This document shows positions 17,157 to 25,958 of a stretch of DNA of 64,000 nt, one piece after another. The position numbers and the translations under genes were made by a program. The notes beneath the pieces are model-generated. The model saw nothing but the letters and a program-made list of their open reading frames with translations. It ran no database searches and was not told where the DNA came from. Each line of letters starts with the position of its first letter. Within the stretch, counting starts at the first letter, position 1. Source of the DNA: Sphingomonas profundi (lineage in GTDB: Bacteria; Pseudomonadota; Alphaproteobacteria; Sphingomonadales; Sphingomonadaceae); contig NZ_CP046535.1 of assembly GCF_009739515.1 (NCBI RefSeq), positions 3,457,501 to 3,521,500 on the forward strand. Direction: 5' to 3'.

Positions 17157-19853
17157 TCATCGCAGTTCCTCACCGGCCGCCACCCGTGCCCACTCGGCCG
17201 AGACGACGGCGCGCGCCGCCTCGTAGTACGAACGCAGCGCGTCCCAATCCGCTGCACCGCAGGCCCGCGCGACCAGCGGCCGCGCCACCGCCGGCGGCTC
17301 TGCGGATCCGGGCGCCACCAGCCGCAGCGTCACCAGCATCCGCACCAGCAGCGCATAGGCGCCGGGCAGCGCCGCCGCCGCCAGCCCGGCATCCGCCAGC
17401 GCCGCCAGTGCGCGCGGCAGATGCGGGTCCAGCCCGGTGCCGGTCGAGAGCTGCAGCACGTGCGCGGCGAACTCGCAGTCCACCAGCCCGCCTTCCACGA
17501 GCTTCACGTCGAACGGCCCGGCCGCCGGCTTGTGCCGCGCCATCTCGCCGCGCATCTTCACCGCATCGGCGCGCAGCACGGCCGGGTCGCGCGGCCCGCG
17601 CAGCGTGTCCGCCACGATCGCCGCCACCTCGGCCCGCGCCGCCGCCGATCCGAACACCGGCCGCGCCCGCGTCAGCGCCATATGCTCCCACGTCCAGGCG
17701 CTCTCCGCTTGGTAGCGCGCGAAGCTCTCGGTCGATACCGCCAGCAGCCCCTGCCCGCCGGACGGGCGCAGCCGCGTATCCACCTCGTAGAGCGGGCCGG
17801 ATGCGGTCGCCACGCTCAGCGCGCCCGTCAGCCGCTGGCCCAGGCGGTTGAAATATTGGGTGGCGCCCAGCGGCCGGCGACCGTCCGATTCCGCGCGGTG
17901 GTCGCCGGTGAACAGGTAGACGAGATCCAGGTCGGACGCGTGGGTCAGGGCGCCGCCGCCCAGCCGGCCGAGCGCCAGCACCACCAGCTCGGCCCCCGGC
18001 ACGCGGCCGTGCGCCGTCTCGAACTCGGCGACGGTCGCGGCGCCGAGCGCACCCAGCGCGGCCTCCGCCACCCGCGCATAGCCCTCGGCCACCGCCAGCG
18101 GGTCGCTCGCCCGCTCGATCAGCTGCACGCCCAGGGCGAAGCGCCGCTCGCCGACATGCTGGCGGATGCGATCGAGCAGCGCCTGATAGTCGTCGCCCGC
18201 CTCGCCGGCGGCAAAGGCCGCCGTCAGCGCCGGCACCGGCTCCGGCGGATCGAAGGCGGTGGCGTCGATCAGCCCGTCCAGCAGCGCCGGTTGCCGCGCC
18301 AGCGCCTCGGCCAGCGCCGGCGCGTGGACCAGCACGTCGCCCACCGTGCGCGCCAGCGCGGGCCGCGCCTCCAGCAGGCGGAACAGGTTGATCGCGCTCG
18401 GCAGCCGCGCGACGATGTCGTCGAAGCGGTTCAGCGCGCCGTTGGGGTCGGGCGCCGTGCCCAACGCCGCCATCAAACGCGGCAGCACCGCCTCCAGCGC
18501 CTCCATCGCCGCCGGCGTGCGCAGCGCCCGCATCCGGCCCGCGCGCCATCCCTCGATCCGCGCCCGCGCCGCGCCCGCATCGGCGAAGCCGGCCGCCGCC
18601 AGCGCCTGCTCCAGCAGGTCGGGATCGTGCGAGAGGCCGCCCGGCTGGTCGGCGTCTAGCGCATCGTAGATGCCGCCGATCCGCTCCACATGCGGCCGCA
18701 GCAGCGCGATCAGCGCCGCACCGTCCGCCAGCCCGTGCAGCGCCGCGACATTGTCCAGCGCCGCCGGATCGCGCGGCAGGCTGTGGGTCTGCTGGTCCTC
18801 CACCATCTGCAGCCGGTGCTCGATCGTGCGATAGAGCTGGTAGGCATCGCCCAGCGCCGCCGCTTCCTCCGCCGGCACGCGCCCCGCCGCCGCCAGCGCC
18901 GCCAGCGCGTCCAGGGTGGCGGGCGCGCGCAGCGCCGGTTCGCGCCCGCCGTGGATCAGCTGGTGGATCTGGGCGAAGAACTCCACCTCGCGGATGCCGC
19001 CGCGACCCTTCTTCAGGTCGTATCCGGGGCCGAGCCGCTGCACCTGCGCATGATGGTCGCGAATCCGGCGGGAGATCGCCCGCACCTCCCGCACCGCGCC
19101 GAAATCGAGCGCCCGCCGCCACACGAACGGCCGCACCGCATCCAGGAACCGCCGGCCCAGCGCCACGTCGCCGGCCGCCGCCCGCGCGCGGATGAACGCC
19201 GCCCGCTCCCACGGCAGCGCCGAGGATTCATAATAGGCCACCGCCGCGTCGAACGGCAGCGCCAGCGGCGTCGCTTCCGGCGAGGGCCGCAGCCGCAGGT
19301 CGACGCGCAGCACGTAGCCGTCGCCGTCGCGGCTCTGCAGCAGTTCCACCACCCGCCGGGCGATGCGCACCGCCGCCTCCACCGGCTCCTCGCGCGCGCG
19401 GCGCGGCAGCGTGTCCGGATCGAAGATCAGGATCGGATCGATATCGGAGGAGTAGTTCAGCTCGCGGCTGCCATGCTTACCCAGCGCCAGCGCGGCGAAA
19501 CCGCGTGGCTCCGCATCCGGCGCCCGCTCGGCGATGGCGGTGCGGATCGCCAGATCGAGCGCGCGGTCGGCGAAGTCGGAGAGGGCGGCCACCACCGCCT
19601 CGAACGGCATCAGCCCGGCCAGGTCGCCCAGCGCGACCGTCAGCGCCAGCGCCTGCCGCTCCCGCCGCAGCGCCCGCGCGACGGGCGCGTCCGCCTCGCG
19701 CCCTTCGGCCAGCGCGCCGGCCAGATCGCCCGCCGCGATCCGGTCCAGGATGTCCGGCCGCTGCTCCATCGCGCGCCGCAGGAACGGCGCGTGCGCTCTC
19801 GCGCGATCGATCGCGGCGGCCATGGTAAGGCGGGCGTCCATCGTCGCCGCCAT
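17157..19853 (-). CDS. glnE: Bifunctional glutamine synthetase adenylyltransferase/deadenylase
   Basis: The protein of about 898 residues has two nucleotidyltransferase domains, each with its signature: ALGKHGSRELNYSSDIDPIL in the N-terminal half and ALGRLGGGALTHASDLDLVYLF in the C-terminal half. It also has the GlnE blocks RRGRGGIREVEFFAQ-like KKGRGGIREVEFFAQIHQL and DVKLVEGGLVDCEFAAH. GlnE adds and removes AMP on glutamine synthetase in response to nitrogen status. The start is uncertain (19853, 19841 or 19913) because no strong Shine-Dalgarno is present. Its stop overlaps the possible first ATG of bcp. Confidence 0.93.
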   Translation of the reverse strand: MAATMDARLTMAAAIDRARAHAPFLRRAMEQRPDILDRIAAGDLAGALAEGREADAPVARALRRERQALALTVALGDLAGLMPFEAVVAALSDFADRALDLAIRTAIAERAPDAEPRGFAALALGKHGSRELNYSSDIDPILIFDPDTLPRRAREEPVEAAVRIARRVVELLQSRDGDGYVLRVDLRLRPSPEATPLALPFDAAVAYYESSALPWERAAFIRARAAAGDVALGRRFLDAVRPFVWRRALDFGAVREVRAISRRIRDHHAQVQRLGPGYDLKKGRGGIREVEFFAQIHQLIHGGREPALRAPATLDALAALAAAGRVPAEEAAALGDAYQLYRTIEHRLQMVEDQQTHSLPRDPAALDNVAALHGLADGAALIALLRPHVERIGGIYDALDADQPGGLSHDPDLLEQALAAAGFADAGAARARIEGWRAGRMRALRTPAAMEALEAVLPRLMAALGTAPDPNGALNRFDDIVARLPSAINLFRLLEARPALARTVGDVLVHAPALAEALARQPALLDGLIDATAFDPPEPVPALTAAFAAGEAGDDYQALLDRIRQHVGERRFALGVQLIERASDPLAVAEGYARVAEAALGALGAATVAEFETAHGRVPGAELVVLALGRLGGGALTHASDLDLVYLFTGDHRAESDGRRPLGATQYFNRLGQRLTGALSVATASGPLYEVDTRLRPSGGQGLLAVSTESFARYQAESAWTWEHMALTRARPVFGSAAARAEVAAIVADTLRGPRDPAVLRADAVKMRGEMARHKPAAGPFDVKLVEGGLVDCEFAAHVLQLSTGTGLDPHLPRALAALADAGLAAAALPGAYALLVRMLVTLRLVAPGSAEPPAVARPLVARACGAADWDALRSYYEAARAVVSAEWARVAAGEELR

Positions 19854-19934
19854 AGAGACGCTACCGGACGACACAAGCCGGCAACGAAAACGGAGGAAGG
19901 GCAACCAAGCCACGTCTCGGGCGTTCGGACCCCC

Positions 19935-20108
19935 ATGCAGTGGCAGGCCCCCTCTCTACCCCGCGACGGGTCTCCGGCGATTACGGCCCGGCCCGTGCTG
20001 GCGCCGCCCGATCATCAGGGCGTCGGCAATGCCTTGCGCAGCGCCTACCTGCCCCGCGTGTCGGACATGCCGCGCGATCTGGCGGACCTGCTCGACAAGC
20101 TCGATTGA
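19935..20108 (+). CDS. NepR-family anti-sigma factor (orphan)
   Basis: This 57-residue protein ends VGNALRSAYLPRVSDMPRDL followed by ADLLDKLD. It fits the conserved core of NepR proteins (roughly LR..Y......P..L..LL..LD). NepR binds the general-stress sigma factor EcfG and is itself titrated by phosphorylated PhyR. No ecfG, phyR or sensor kinase gene is in the window, so it would be an orphan or second copy. GCAAC-N16-CGTT at 19901-19925 differs by one base from the EcfG promoter consensus (GGAAC-N16/17-CGTT), but lies very close to the ATG. It is divergent from glnE. Confidence 0.6.
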   Translation: MQWQAPSLPRDGSPAITARPVLAPPDHQGVGNALRSAYLPRVSDMPRDLADLLDKLD

Positions 20109-20152
20109 GCGGCGCGGGTTCCGCGCCGTTTCCACTCCGCCATAATCCGCAC

Positions 20153-21334
20153 TCAAGGCAACGGTGGCACGTCCCAGGCGACGCCCGGCTCGAGTGCGCG
20201 GAACCGGCCGGCCGGGATACTCCGCCGGCGCAACGTGTCCGCCAGCAGTAGCGGCGCTTCGTTCAAGCCCTCGTCGGCCAGCTGGAAGGTGCCCCAGTGG
20301 ATCGCCAGCGCGTTCCGCGCCCTCAGCCGCCGGAACACCTCCACCGCTTCTGCCGGCCCGATATGGTTGCGCCGCATCAGCTCGGCCGGCTTGTAGGCGC
20401 CGATCGGCAGGATCGCGAGGCGGATCGGCCCGCCCGCCGCCATCCGGTCGATCCACCTGCCGTCGCCGAAGCCGGTATCGCCGGCGAACACGATGTCCCC
20501 GCCGGGCAGGCCGACGCGAAAGCCGGACCAGAGCGCCCGGTTGCGATCGGCGAACCAGCGCGATCCCCAATGGTGGACGGGCAGGACGATGACGTCGATC
20601 GGCATGTTGGCGAAACCACCGCAATAGTTCACGCGGTGGCTGACGCGCACACGCTGACCCCAATCGCGCGCCACGGACGAGATACCCGCCTCGCGCAGGA
20701 TGGCGTCATTGCCGAGGCTGGTTACGATCAGCGGTCGATCCCGTAGCCACAGCCGGCGAAGCGTCGGCAGGTCTAGATGGTCGTAATGATTGTGGCTGAT
20801 GAGAACGAGATCGATCTTGGGCAGGTCGTCCAATCGAATTCCGGGCGCACGCACGCGCTTTGGCCCGCGCCCGAACGGCCCGGTGCGATCGGACCAGACC
20901 GGGTCCGTCAGGATGCTAAAGTCGCCGCTTTGTACGAGCGTCGTAGCATGGCCGATCCACGTCACGCGGAGCGTCAGGTCTTTCAATTGTAGGGGTGACA
21001 AAGCGGTATAAACGGGAGGGGGCAGGCAGACCCATCCTGGAGGCAGGTCATCTGCAAATTGCTCCGGCTTCATCTGCCGCACCGCCACGCTCGCTGGCCA
21101 CGGCGTGCGCCCCGCGCCGGTCATGAAGCGCAGCATCCGCCCTATGGGCAAGCCGCCGCCGTTCCACCCCGCCTCGCCGTCCGGGTTGAAGAAGCGGGTG
21201 CCGTCGAAATGGTCGGACACCGGCCCGCGATAATAGATGCGGTCGAGGAACGGGGGCGCCACCACCGGCACCAGCAGCACGCCGATCAGCAGCCAGTAGA
21301 GGATCGCGCCAAGGCGACGGAGAGCGGGTTTCAC
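20153..21334 (-). CDS. Metallo-beta-lactamase-fold hydrolase (NAPE-PLD/UlaG type), membrane-anchored
   Basis: The 393-residue protein starts at a GTG (21334) with an N-terminal hydrophobic helix (ILYWLLIGVLLVPVVAPPFL). It carries the MBL motif LISHNHYDHLDLPTL with later zinc ligands in IVLPVHHWGSRW, VFAGDTGFGDG and ALAIHWGTFQLA. The order resembles N-acyl-phosphatidylethanolamine phospholipase D and UlaG-like lactonases. The hydrophobic N-terminus suggests anchoring in the inner membrane. Substrate is unknown. It lies downstream of fumarase with a 154-base gap. Confidence 0.85.
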   Translation of the reverse strand: MKPALRRLGAILYWLLIGVLLVPVVAPPFLDRIYYRGPVSDHFDGTRFFNPDGEAGWNGGGLPIGRMLRFMTGAGRTPWPASVAVRQMKPEQFADDLPPGWVCLPPPVYTALSPLQLKDLTLRVTWIGHATTLVQSGDFSILTDPVWSDRTGPFGRGPKRVRAPGIRLDDLPKIDLVLISHNHYDHLDLPTLRRLWLRDRPLIVTSLGNDAILREAGISSVARDWGQRVRVSHRVNYCGGFANMPIDVIVLPVHHWGSRWFADRNRALWSGFRVGLPGGDIVFAGDTGFGDGRWIDRMAAGGPIRLAILPIGAYKPAELMRRNHIGPAEAVEVFRRLRARNALAIHWGTFQLADEGLNEAPLLLADTLRRRSIPAGRFRALEPGVAWDVPPLP

Positions 21335-21488
21335 GCGGGCATCAACGCGGCGCGATCACAGACGCACCCGCAATCCCCCCCGGTACGGGGAGGGGGGCCG
21401 TCCGCAGGATCGTGGAGGGGGAGAGCGGCGTTGCGCCACTCCAGCAACGTGCGTCCAGCATCGCGCCTCCTCCCCCTTCGGGCAGGGA

Positions 21489-23012
21489 TCAGGCTTTCTC
21501 CAGCAGCCGCTCGCGCGCGATCTTCTCGCGCCATACCAGCGGCGCCGTGTGGTGCACGCTCTCGCCCGTCGCATCCACCGCCACCGTCACCGGCATGTCC
21601 TGCACGGTGAACTCGTAGATCGCCTCCATGCCGAGATCGGCGAAGCCGACGACCTTCGCTTCCTTGATCGCCCGCGCCACCAGATAGGCGGCCCCGCCCA
21701 CCGCCATCAGATAGGCCGACTTGGCCTCCTTGATCGCGGCGATCGCGGCCGGGCCGCGCTCCGCCTTGCCGACCATCGCCAGCAGGCCCTGGTCGAGCAT
21801 CATCCCGGTGAACTTGTCCATCCGCGTCGCGGTCGTCGGGCCCGCCGGGCCGACCACCTCGTCGCGGATCGGATCGACCGGGCCGACATAGTAGATCACT
21901 CGGCCCGCGAACTCGACCGGCAGCGGCTCGCCCTTCGCGAGCATGTCCTGGATGCGCTTGTGCGCGGCGTCGCGGCCGGTGAGCATCCGCCCGTTCAGCA
22001 GCAGCCGGTCGCCGGGCTTCCACGTCGCCACCACCTCCGGCGTCAGCGTGTCCAGATCGACGCGGATCGACTCCTTCGATGGCGTCCATTCCACCTTCGG
22101 CCAGTCGTTCAGGTCCGGCACCGGCAGATAGGCCGGCCCCGATCCGTCCAGGTGGAAATGGGAGTGGCGGGTGGCCGCGCAGTTGGGGATCATCGCGACG
22201 GGCTTCGATGCGGCGTGCGTCGGCCAGTCGAGGATCTTCACGTCCAGGATCGTGGCGAGCCCGCCCAGCCCCTGCGCGCCGATGCCCAGCGCATTGACCT
22301 TGTCGAAGATCTCGATGCGCAGCTCCTCGATCTTCGTCTGCGCGCCGCGCCGCTTCAGCTGGGCCATGTCGATGTCGCCCATCAGCGATTCCTTGGCCAG
22401 GCTCATCGCCTTTTCCGCCGTGCCGCCGATGCCGATGCCCAGCATGCCGGGCGGGCACCAGCCGGCGCCCATCTGCGGCACCATCTCCAGCACCCAGTCG
22501 ACGATGCTGTCGCTGGGGTTCAGCATCTTGAACTTGCTCTTGTTCTCGCTGCCGCCGCCCTTGGCCGCCACCTGCACGTCGACATGGTGGCCGGGCACCA
22601 TCTCCACGTTCAGCACGGAGGGCGTATTGTCCTTGGTGTTCACGCGGGCGAAGGCGGGATCGCGCAGGATGGAGGCGCGCAGGCGGTTCTCGGGATGCAG
22701 ATAGGCGCGGCGCACCCCCTCGTCGATCACCTCCTGCAGCGAGAGGTCGCTGTCCAGCACGCACTGCTGGCCCCATTTGACGAAGACGGTGACGATGCCC
22801 GTATCCTGGCAGATCGGCCGATGGCCCTCCGCGCACATGCGGCTGTTCGTCAGGATCTGGGCGATGGCGTCCTTGGCGGCCGGGCCCTGCTCCGCCTCAT
22901 AGGCGTCGCCCAGCGCGCGGATATAGTCCATCGGATGATAATAGCTGATATATTGGAGCGCATCGGCGACGCTCTCGATAAGATCCGCTTCCCTGATCAC
23001 CGTCATCGCCAT
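21489..23012 (-). CDS. Fumarate hydratase, class I (iron-sulfur)
   Basis: The 507-residue single-chain protein has the class I fumarase blocks CAEGHRPICQDTGIVTVFVKWG (an Fe-S ligand region), GRHLDV-like GHHVDVQVAAKGGGSENKSKF, PPGMLGIGIGGTAEKA, NCAATRHSHFHLDGSGP and DPIRDEVVGPAGPTTATRMDKF. The family uses a 4Fe-4S cluster to interconvert fumarate and malate in the TCA cycle. The start at 23012 (MAMTVIRE) is taken; the second Met two codons later is also possible. Confidence 0.94.
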   Translation of the reverse strand: MAMTVIREADLIESVADALQYISYYHPMDYIRALGDAYEAEQGPAAKDAIAQILTNSRMCAEGHRPICQDTGIVTVFVKWGQQCVLDSDLSLQEVIDEGVRRAYLHPENRLRASILRDPAFARVNTKDNTPSVLNVEMVPGHHVDVQVAAKGGGSENKSKFKMLNPSDSIVDWVLEMVPQMGAGWCPPGMLGIGIGGTAEKAMSLAKESLMGDIDMAQLKRRGAQTKIEELRIEIFDKVNALGIGAQGLGGLATILDVKILDWPTHAASKPVAMIPNCAATRHSHFHLDGSGPAYLPVPDLNDWPKVEWTPSKESIRVDLDTLTPEVVATWKPGDRLLLNGRMLTGRDAAHKRIQDMLAKGEPLPVEFAGRVIYYVGPVDPIRDEVVGPAGPTTATRMDKFTGMMLDQGLLAMVGKAERGPAAIAAIKEAKSAYLMAVGGAAYLVARAIKEAKVVGFADLGMEAIYEFTVQDMPVTVAVDATGESVHHTAPLVWREKIARERLLEKA

Positions 23013-23119
23013 GTACCGAGCCCTTCGCCCATCCGCCTGTGCCTTCGCGCCTTACGCCGATGCGGGGCGCTTTCCAACGGGGCGCGCAACCGCGGCCGCG
23101 CTCGCCGGTTGTCCGCCGC

Positions 23120-23578
23120 ATGACAGACCGATCCTCCTCCCGCGCCATCCCGGAATCGAGCATCGTCCTGGGCTTCGGCCCGATGCTGGTGCTGCCGGTG
23201 CTGGCGGTGCTGGCGTGGAGCACGGGCGGGTGGTGGGGCGCCTTCTTCGTCGGCATTGGCCAGCTGTGGGCGGGCGTGCTGCTGATCTTCATCGCCGGCG
23301 TGCGTCGCGGCCTCAGCTTCGGCATGGCGGATGGGCCGCGCCCGCTGCAACTCGCCACGATGATGTGGCTGTTCGTGCTGGGCCTCGCCGGCGTGGCGCT
23401 GCCGTGGCTCGCCGGCTTCTGCGCGCTGCTGATCGGTTATGGCAGCGTCGCGATCCTCGATCCCCGGGCGGCGAAACGCGGTGAGGTGCCGGCCCACTTT
23501 GCCCGCCTGCGCCCGCCGCAGATGGCGGTGGCGATCCTCGGCCTCACCGGGCTGCTGCTGCGCGCGCTGACGCTCTGA
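23120..23578 (+). CDS. Small integral membrane protein (DUF3429-like)
   Basis: The 152-residue protein has about four to five hydrophobic helices (from PMLVLPVLAVLAW, VGIGQLWAGVLLIFIAGVRR, LATMMWLFVLGLAGVALPWL, and the C-terminal MAVAILGLTGLLLRALTL). The GVRRGLSFG loop after the second helix resembles the DUF3429 family. The start at 23120 (MTDRSSS) avoids a long arginine-rich leader that overlaps the fumarase promoter region. The call is tentative; function is unknown. Confidence 0.65.
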   Translation: MTDRSSSRAIPESSIVLGFGPMLVLPVLAVLAWSTGGWWGAFFVGIGQLWAGVLLIFIAGVRRGLSFGMADGPRPLQLATMMWLFVLGLAGVALPWLAGFCALLIGYGSVAILDPRAAKRGEVPAHFARLRPPQMAVAILGLTGLLLRALTL

Positions 23579-23873
23579 CGGTGGCCCCGTGCAGGAATGA
23601 CCACGCGCGGAACTGCGTTTTCCGCCGCGCGCAACAGGCGATTCGTCGGAGCAGGTGAAATATACCTCTAGACGACATGAATCCGGTTGAGGCACTAACG
23701 GTGGTGTCGGCGCGGGGCGGCCGGCACAAGATTGAGTTTGCACCTGCCGATCCCATATGGGTTTGGCGGCGTCGGTCGACCTGTTGAGGCGGCGGCGTGC
23801 GTTCCCGATCGGCCGCTCCTGGTGCTAGGCTGGGGCCATCGCCCGAGTCGAACAGAGCAGGAACGAGGGCTTC
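23579..23873. other. 295-bp intergenic region before nrdA
   Basis: This gap separates the small membrane protein from nrdA. It contains a relatively AT-rich patch around 23655-23700. I looked for an NrdR box (palindromes of the ACACAATAT type), a LexA box and a clear -35/-10 pair and found none convincing. A 36-codon frame at 23687 has no Shine-Dalgarno. A Shine-Dalgarno-like GAGG precedes the nrdA ATG at 23874. Confidence 0.5.
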
Positions 23874-25766
23874 ATGGATTTCTCCGGCGACAGGGAAGCG
23901 GGCAGCGACGTGGCGACAACTCTCGACTCCCCCACCGATACCGCGACCGGGCGGCACGCCCAGGGCGCGCGGCCACAGCCCTACCCGGTCGAGGTCGATC
24001 ACGGCCGCGACGCGCTCCTCACCGATTTCGGGAAGGAGACGCTGAAGGACCGCTATCTGCTGCCCGGCGAGAGCTACCAGGATCTGTTCGTCCGCGTCGC
24101 CTCCGCCTATGCCGACGATGCGGCCCATGCCCAGCGGCTGTACGATTACATCTCCCGCCTCTGGTTCATGCCGTCCACCCCCGTGCTGTCGAACGGCGGC
24201 ACCGGGCGCGGCCTGCCGATCAGCTGCTATCTCAATTCCGTGCCCGACAGCCTGGAAGGCATCGTCGATACCTGGAACGAGAATGTGTGGCTCGCCTCGC
24301 GCGGCGGCGGCATCGGCACCTACTGGGGCGCCGTGCGCGGCATCGGCGAGCCGGTCGGCCTCAACGGCAAGACCAGCGGCATCATCCCGTTCGTCCGCGT
24401 GATGGACAGCCTCACCCTCGCCATCAGCCAGGGCTCGCTGCGGCGCGGCTCGGCCGCCTGCTATCTCGACGTGTCACACCCGGAGATCGAGGAGTTTCTC
24501 GAGATCCGCAAGCCCAGCGGCGACTTCAACCGCAAGGCGCTGAACCTGCACCACGGCGTGCTGCTGACCGACGCCTTCATGGAATGCGTGCGCGCCGGCG
24601 GCGAGTGGCAGCTGCTCAGCCCGAAGGACGGCAGCCCGCGCAACACGGTGGACGCCCGCTCGCTGTTCCAGAAGCTCGTCGAGACGCGCCTCGCCACCGG
24701 CGAGCCCTATATCGTGTTCGCCGATACGGTGAACCGCGCCATGCCCCGCTTCCAGCGCGACGTTGGGCTGAAGGTCTCCACCTCCAATCTCTGCTCCGAG
24801 ATCACCTTGCCCACCGGCAGGGATCAGCACGGGCGGGATCGCACCGCCGTCTGCTGCCTCTCCTCGCTGAACCTGGAAACGTGGGACGAGTGGCACGGCG
24901 ACAAGCGCTTCATCGAGGATGTGATGCGCTTCCTCGACAACGTGCTGCAGGACTATATCGACCGGGCCGAGCCCGGCATGGAGCGCGCCAAGTACAGCGC
25001 CGGCCGCGAGCGGTCAGTCGGCCTCGGCGTTATGGGCTTTCACAGCTTCCTGCAGGCGCGCAACATCCCGTTCGAGGGCGCGATGGCCAAATCGTGGAAC
25101 CTGCGCATCTTCCGTCACATCTCGGCCCAGGCGAACGAGGCGTCGATGATGCTGGCGCACGAGCGCGGCGCCTGCCCCGATGCCGCCGATCAGGGCGTGA
25201 TGGAGCGGTTCAGCTGCAAGATGGCGATCGCGCCCACCGCCTCGATCAGCATCATCTGCGGCGGCACCTCCGCCTGTATCGAGCCGATCCCCGCCAACAT
25301 CTACACCCACAAGACGCTGTCGGGCAGCTTCTCGATCCGCAATCCGTATCTGGAAAAGCTGCTCGCCACGAAGTCCAAGAACTCGGATGGGGTGTGGAAC
25401 TCGATCCTGGAACAGGGCGGCTCCGTCCAGCACCTCGATTTCCTGTCGCAGGACGAGAAGGACACGTACAAGACCAGCTTCGAGATCGACCAGCGCTGGC
25501 TGATCGAGCTGGCCGCTGACCGCACGCCCTATATCGATCAGGCGCAGTCGCTGAACCTGTTCATCCCGGCGGACGTGGAGAAGTGGGATCTGCTGATGCT
25601 CCACTTCCGCGCGTGGGAGCTGGGGATCAAGTCGCTCTACTATCTGCGCTCCAAGTCGATCCAGCGCGCCGGTTTCGCCGGCGGCGTAGAAGCGGACAAC
25701 ACCCCCGACCTGCGCCGCATCGAGGTGGAGGCGACCGACTATGACGAGTGCCTCGCCTGCCAGTAG
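23874..25766 (+). CDS. nrdA: Ribonucleoside-diphosphate reductase, class I alpha subunit
   Basis: The 630-residue protein has the catalytic set of class I RNR: ISCYLNSVPD (first redox Cys), TSNLCSEITLP (Asn, radical Cys, Glu), AVCCLSSLNLE (second Cys), APTASISIICGGTSACIEP, SLYYLRSKS (radical-transfer tyrosines) and the C-terminal redox pair CLACQ. It reduces ribonucleotides to deoxyribonucleotides and needs a beta subunit for its radical. The N-terminus before the core is only about 45 residues, so a full ATP-cone is absent. No nrdB gene lies next to it or elsewhere in the window. Confidence 0.93.
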   Translation: MDFSGDREAGSDVATTLDSPTDTATGRHAQGARPQPYPVEVDHGRDALLTDFGKETLKDRYLLPGESYQDLFVRVASAYADDAAHAQRLYDYISRLWFMPSTPVLSNGGTGRGLPISCYLNSVPDSLEGIVDTWNENVWLASRGGGIGTYWGAVRGIGEPVGLNGKTSGIIPFVRVMDSLTLAISQGSLRRGSAACYLDVSHPEIEEFLEIRKPSGDFNRKALNLHHGVLLTDAFMECVRAGGEWQLLSPKDGSPRNTVDARSLFQKLVETRLATGEPYIVFADTVNRAMPRFQRDVGLKVSTSNLCSEITLPTGRDQHGRDRTAVCCLSSLNLETWDEWHGDKRFIEDVMRFLDNVLQDYIDRAEPGMERAKYSAGRERSVGLGVMGFHSFLQARNIPFEGAMAKSWNLRIFRHISAQANEASMMLAHERGACPDAADQGVMERFSCKMAIAPTASISIICGGTSACIEPIPANIYTHKTLSGSFSIRNPYLEKLLATKSKNSDGVWNSILEQGGSVQHLDFLSQDEKDTYKTSFEIDQRWLIELAADRTPYIDQAQSLNLFIPADVEKWDLLMLHFRAWELGIKSLYYLRSKSIQRAGFAGGVEADNTPDLRRIEVEATDYDECLACQ

Positions 25767-25844
25767 CCCAACGGGCAAGCGGCACGCTCAGCACTCTCCC
25801 AAGCCGGCAGCCTGCTGGGCTGTCACCCCGCCCGAACGTATGAG

Positions 25845-25875
25845 CCGTCATCCGGAACTGGATTCAGGATGACGG
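25845..25875. repeat. REP-like palindrome after nrdA
   Basis: CCGTCATCC (25845-25853) and GGATGACGG (25867-25875) form a perfect 9-bp inverted repeat around a 13-base loop. It lies between nrdA and hmgA. It could act as a transcript-end hairpin, but no U-run follows. The right arm resembles the solitary half at 6406-6424, which suggests a dispersed genomic repeat. Confidence 0.6.
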
Positions 25876-25958
25876 GATGGCGAGGTTGCGTTCGGCCCCG
25901 CCCGGCGCGACAATCGCGGCCGGCGACGCAGGATCGCCACGCGACAGGAGAATGGATC

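Noticed and set aside
21335-21488. Short frame with GGAGGAGG before ATG (MLDARCWSG...), plus GC-rich inverted patches
   Set aside because: About 40 codons of low-complexity proline/alanine sequence over a CCCCCC/GGGGGG repeat; more likely an intergenic repeat than a gene.
23687-23797. 36-codon frame MNPVEALTVVSARGG... before nrdA
   Set aside because: No Shine-Dalgarno and no recognisable sequence; not supported over chance.
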